NCBI RefSeq assembly: GCF_001698125.1
Contig: NZ_CP013854.1
Coordinates: 5,766,001-5,830,000, forward strand
DNA length: 64,000 nucleotides
Direction of reading: 5' to 3'
DNA from: Pseudonocardia sp. HH130630-07
Lineage (GTDB): Bacteria > Actinomycetota > Actinomycetes > Mycobacteriales > Pseudonocardiaceae
This document shows, piece after piece, positions 61,233-64,000 of this stretch (the stretch's first letter is position 1; every line of letters begins with the position of its first letter). The position numbers and the translations under genes are program-made. A model generated the notes under the pieces. That model saw nothing but the letters and a program-made list of their open reading frames with translations, ran no database searches and was not told where the DNA came from.

Positions 61233-63227
61233 TCACCCGGCCGGCATGTGCCGCCCGAACCAGTCCACCACCCGGGTCAGGAAGTCGATCTGCGCGGGCC
61301 AGGACCGCACCCCGTGTCCCTCCTGCGGGTAGATCACCAGCTCCGACTCGACCCCGTGCGCGCGCAGCGCCCGGTGGAACTCGAGGGCCTGCCCGGGCGG
61401 GGTGCAGTTGTCCAGCGCACCTGCCACGTTCAGGCACGGGGTGCGGACGGCGCTGGCGTGCAGCACCGGGCTGCGGGTGTGGGCCCTGGTGCCGTGCTGC
61501 TCCGGGTCGGCGTCGAGGAACCGGTTGCCCCAGGCGGCGATGTTGCTGGTGAAGCTCTGGCTCTACCAGTCGGTGACCGGCGAGACCGGGACGGCGGCGG
61601 CGAACCGCCGGTCCCGGGTGACCAGCCAGGACGACATGTACCCGCCGTAGCTCCCGCCGATCAGGCCGACCCGGCTGCCGTCGGCGACACCGCGCGCGAC
61701 GAGCGCGTCGATGCCGGAGAGGTAGTCGTGGGTGTCGGCCCCGCCCATGTCCCCCACCACCAGTCCGGCGAAGTCCTGCCCGCGGCCGCTGCTGCCGCGC
61801 GGGTTGGGGTTGAGCACCGCGTACCCGCGCGACACCAGCAGCGGCACCCACTGCGCGCGCATCGACCAGGTCTCGCGGAACGCCCAGATCGGCCCACCGT
61901 GGATGTTCACGACCAGCGGGAACGGGCCGTCGCCGCCGGGAGTGCAGAGGATGCCGTCGATCTCGGTGCCGTCGGGGGCGTCCCAGGTGACCGGCCGGGC
62001 CGTGCCGCCGACCGAGCGCAGGTGGCCGGTGCCCGGGTGCGCGACCGACGCCAGCACCCGGTCGCCGTCCGGCCCGGACAGGACGACCTGCTGCGGCAGC
62101 CCGTAGGACTCCTCGATCGTGCACACCCGGCCGTCGGCGGTGAACGCACCGTCGGGATGGAAGGTGCTGCCGCCGCGCGCGGTCGCGGAGGCGACGACCT
62201 CGGTCACGGGGCCGTCGGGGCCGTCGGGGACCGGAAGGACGCCGGCCACCGACTCCAGGCGGCGCAGGCCCAGGTAGCCGAGCCGGGCGTCGTCGATCCA
62301 CTGCAGCCGGGTCACGTCGACGCCCCGGGTGTCGACCCGCCGGACCGCACCCGACCCGGTGTCGACGAGCAGGAGGTCCCCGGCGACCACCCAGCGGTCG
62401 CTGCACACCGCCTCGGCCACCGCGATCCACCGGCCGTCCGGTGAGCCGGCCGGCCACCCGAGCTGCACCGCGCTGCGCAGCAGCGTCCGGACCGAGCCGT
62501 CGTCGGCACCGACGACGCTCAGCTCCGCGCCGTACCAGTCGTCCTCGCCCGGGCCGCCGGAGGTGACGGCCACGACCCGGTCCGAGCCGCACCAGCCGGC
62601 CTCCCAGCAGTTCAGTCCCTCCGGGGTGAGCCGATCCAGCGCGCCGGTGGCCGGGGTGAACGACCACAGGCTGCGCCACGCCTCGCCGGGTGTCCCGCCC
62701 TCGACCCGCGGGGCCCATGCCGGAGCGTCGGCGGACCCGGCGAGATTGACCCCCGAGCCCTGCCCGCCGGACAGCTCGGCACCGAGTCCGGCGACACCGA
62801 GCAGGATCCGCCGCCCGTCCGGGGACCAGTGCAGGTACTCGACCGTGCCGGGCACCGGCGGTGTCCCCTCCGCCTCCCCCAGCCGGTCGTCCGCCAGCAG
62901 GTGCAGCCCGAACACCCCGGGCTCCGCCCGGTCGGCCAGGAAAGCCAGCGTGTGCCCGTCCGGGGAGAACCGGGCGCCCCGGGCCGAGCACCCGGCCGCC
63001 GAGATCCGGCGGAGCGCGCCGTCGTCCGCGGTGAACAGCGCGGTGGGTGCCACCCCGTCGAACCCACCCGGGACGCTCGCGGTCACCACGGTGCGCAGCC
63101 CGTCGGCGCTCACGTGCAGCTCACGCAGGTCCGAGGGCCTGCCGAACCCCGGTTCGTGCACCGCACGCAGGTACTCCAGGACCTCCTCGTAGCGGGCCGT
63201 GCCGGTCACCGTCGTCCTCGCCGTCAT
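61233..63227 (-). pseudogene. S9-family prolyl oligopeptidase-like peptidase interrupted by an in-frame amber codon
   Basis: A ~664-codon frame from ATG 63227 (GGAGG upstream) encodes an N-terminal beta-propeller (repeats such as ARFSPDGHTLAFLAD, YLHWSPDGRRILLG). A C-terminal alpha/beta-hydrolase follows, with oxyanion NIHGGP and the nucleophile Ser in IGGSYGGYMSS. TAG at 61563-61565 stops translation after PVTDW. Beyond it, in the same frame, are SQSFTSNIAAWG, the catalytic Asp in GALDNCTPPGQ and His in PQEGHGV. Tyr (TAC) to TAG would explain it. The truncated product lacks two catalytic residues. Confidence 0.87.
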
Positions 63228-63383
63228 GGGTGCTCCCTCCGTCGGTCCACACTCGCCGGTCACGATCCCCGCCCGGCCGGTCCCGGCTCCACCGCCGGCC
63301 GTCGCCGATCTGCCACCGGCGGTGCGACACCCGTCGGACGCCGTCGTCGCGCCCCGTACCGCGGCACCGTCCAGACTGGGGGG

Positions 63384-64000
63384 ATGAGAGCGATCGTCTA
63401 CCGCGACAAGGGCGACGCCGACGTGCTCCGGCTCGTCGACCGCGACCTCCCCGAACCCGGCCCCGGCGAGGTCCGGGTCCGGATCTCCGTGTCCGGGATC
63501 AACCCGACCGACTGGAAGTCCCGCGCGGACACCGGCTCCGTCATGCCCTTCCCCGAGGTCGTCCCGCACCTCGACGGCGCGGGCACGGTCGACGCCGTCG
63601 GACCGGGTGTCGACCACGGCCGGGTCGGTGAGCGCGTCTGGTTGTTCATGGCCGCGGCCGGACGGCCGACCGGCACCGCGGCCGAGTTCGCCGTCGTGCC
63701 CGCCGAGCTGACCGTGCCGCTGCCCGACGGGGCGGGGTTCGAGCTGGGCGCGGCGCTCGGCGTCCCCGCGCTCACCGCGCACCGTGCCCTCACCGTCGCC
63801 GAGGACGGGCCCCGCCGCCTCGGACCGGGCGCGCTGGACGGGAGGGTCGTGCTCGCCGCGGGCGGGGCCGGTGCGGTCGGGCACGCGGCGATCCAGCTCG
63901 CCCGCTGGGCCGGGGCCACCGTCGTCAGCACGGTCAGCGGGCCGGACAAGGCGCGGCTGGCCACCGCCGCCGGGGCGCACCACGTGGTCAACTACCGGGA
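63384..64000 (+). CDS. Quinone oxidoreductase/zinc-binding-type dehydrogenase (MDR), 3' end outside window
   Basis: About 205 residues are present from ATG 63384 to the right edge. They show MRAIVYRDKGDADVLRLVDRDLPEPGPGEVRVRISVSGINPTDWKSR in pieces, the GVDHGRVGERVW segment, and the Rossmann start VVLAAGGAGAVGHAAIQLARWAGATVVSTVS. It is an NADPH:quinone reductase-like MDR protein without structural zinc ligands. It is divergent from the S9 peptidase gene with 156 bp between, and the end of the gene is missing. Confidence 0.88.
   Translation, partial: MRAIVYRDKGDADVLRLVDRDLPEPGPGEVRVRISVSGINPTDWKSRADTGSVMPFPEVVPHLDGAGTVDAVGPGVDHGRVGERVWLFMAAAGRPTGTAAEFAVVPAELTVPLPDGAGFELGAALGVPALTAHRALTVAEDGPRRLGPGALDGRVVLAAGGAGAVGHAAIQLARWAGATVVSTVSGPDKARLATAAGAHHVVNYR

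Noticed and set aside
53729..61565. Amber codon reassignment
   Set aside because: TAG is used as a normal stop at the end of ssuD, and simple substitutions explain both interrupted genes; kept only as a low-interest check.

Overview
The window is very GC-rich, with strong third-position G/C, GTG/ATG starts and many 4-bp ATGA/GTGA gene overlaps. This is typical of Actinomycetota; gene content (Hut pathway with formimidoylglutamate deiminase, CbtAB, RRHVDL leader peptides, ACC deaminase) points to a Pseudonocardia-like member of the Pseudonocardiales. The genus is an inference. No rRNA, tRNA, CRISPR array or phage region was seen.

Positions 1-25.5 kb form an organosulfur-scavenging region. After the tail of a DeoR regulator and a YciI-like gene, a seven-transcript-unit minus-strand operon (8589 to 623) encodes a cysteine-containing leader peptide, two NtaA/DszA-type flavin monooxygenases and a dipeptide-type ABC importer with a fused ATPase. 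A small regulator/NTF2/SDR/MFS group follows. Next comes a second minus-strand operon (16965 to 12285) with an SsuABC-like importer, another RRHIDL leader peptide and two substrate-binding-fold proteins that lack signal peptides. An IclR regulator, a third leader peptide and a plus-strand ssuC-ssuB-ssuA-ssuD operon follow, then a gamma-glutamyltransferase, an MHS transporter and a LacI regulator. Three copies of one palindromic repeat sit at the borders of these modules.

Positions 26.5-33.5 kb carry a 985-bp IS5-like insertion next to a transcription terminator, a CPBP protease, an apparently exported argininosuccinate-lyase-superfamily protein, and a GMC oxidoreductase/aldehyde dehydrogenase pair. 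Positions 33.5-41.4 kb hold a tightly coupled histidine-utilisation operon (hutU, M20 amidohydrolase, hutF, hutI, hutH) with a divergent IclR regulator and a 16-bp palindromic operator. HutH has GTG where the family has the Ala-Ser-Gly cofactor triad, and HutG is replaced by an M20 hydrolase.

Positions 41.4-64 kb are accessory metabolism: an alcohol dehydrogenase/TetR pair, a DUF1707 protein, a sugar isomerase with LacI regulator, CbtB-CbtA cobalt transport with a degenerate histidine phosphatase, an iron-siderophore-type ABC importer, a GntR/ACC deaminase pair, an MFS gene, an SNF2 helicase, a FAD monooxygenase/TetR pair with a perfect 15-bp inverted-repeat operator, a VOC protein, a secreted lipoprotein, an S9 peptidase and a truncated quinone reductase.

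Eight otherwise well-conserved genes carry a single frameshift or in-frame amber stop (near 2150, 23860, 24318, 43580, 52945, 53729, 57543 and 61563). This is either recent gene decay or uncorrected sequence error, and it affects how several pathways here should be read.
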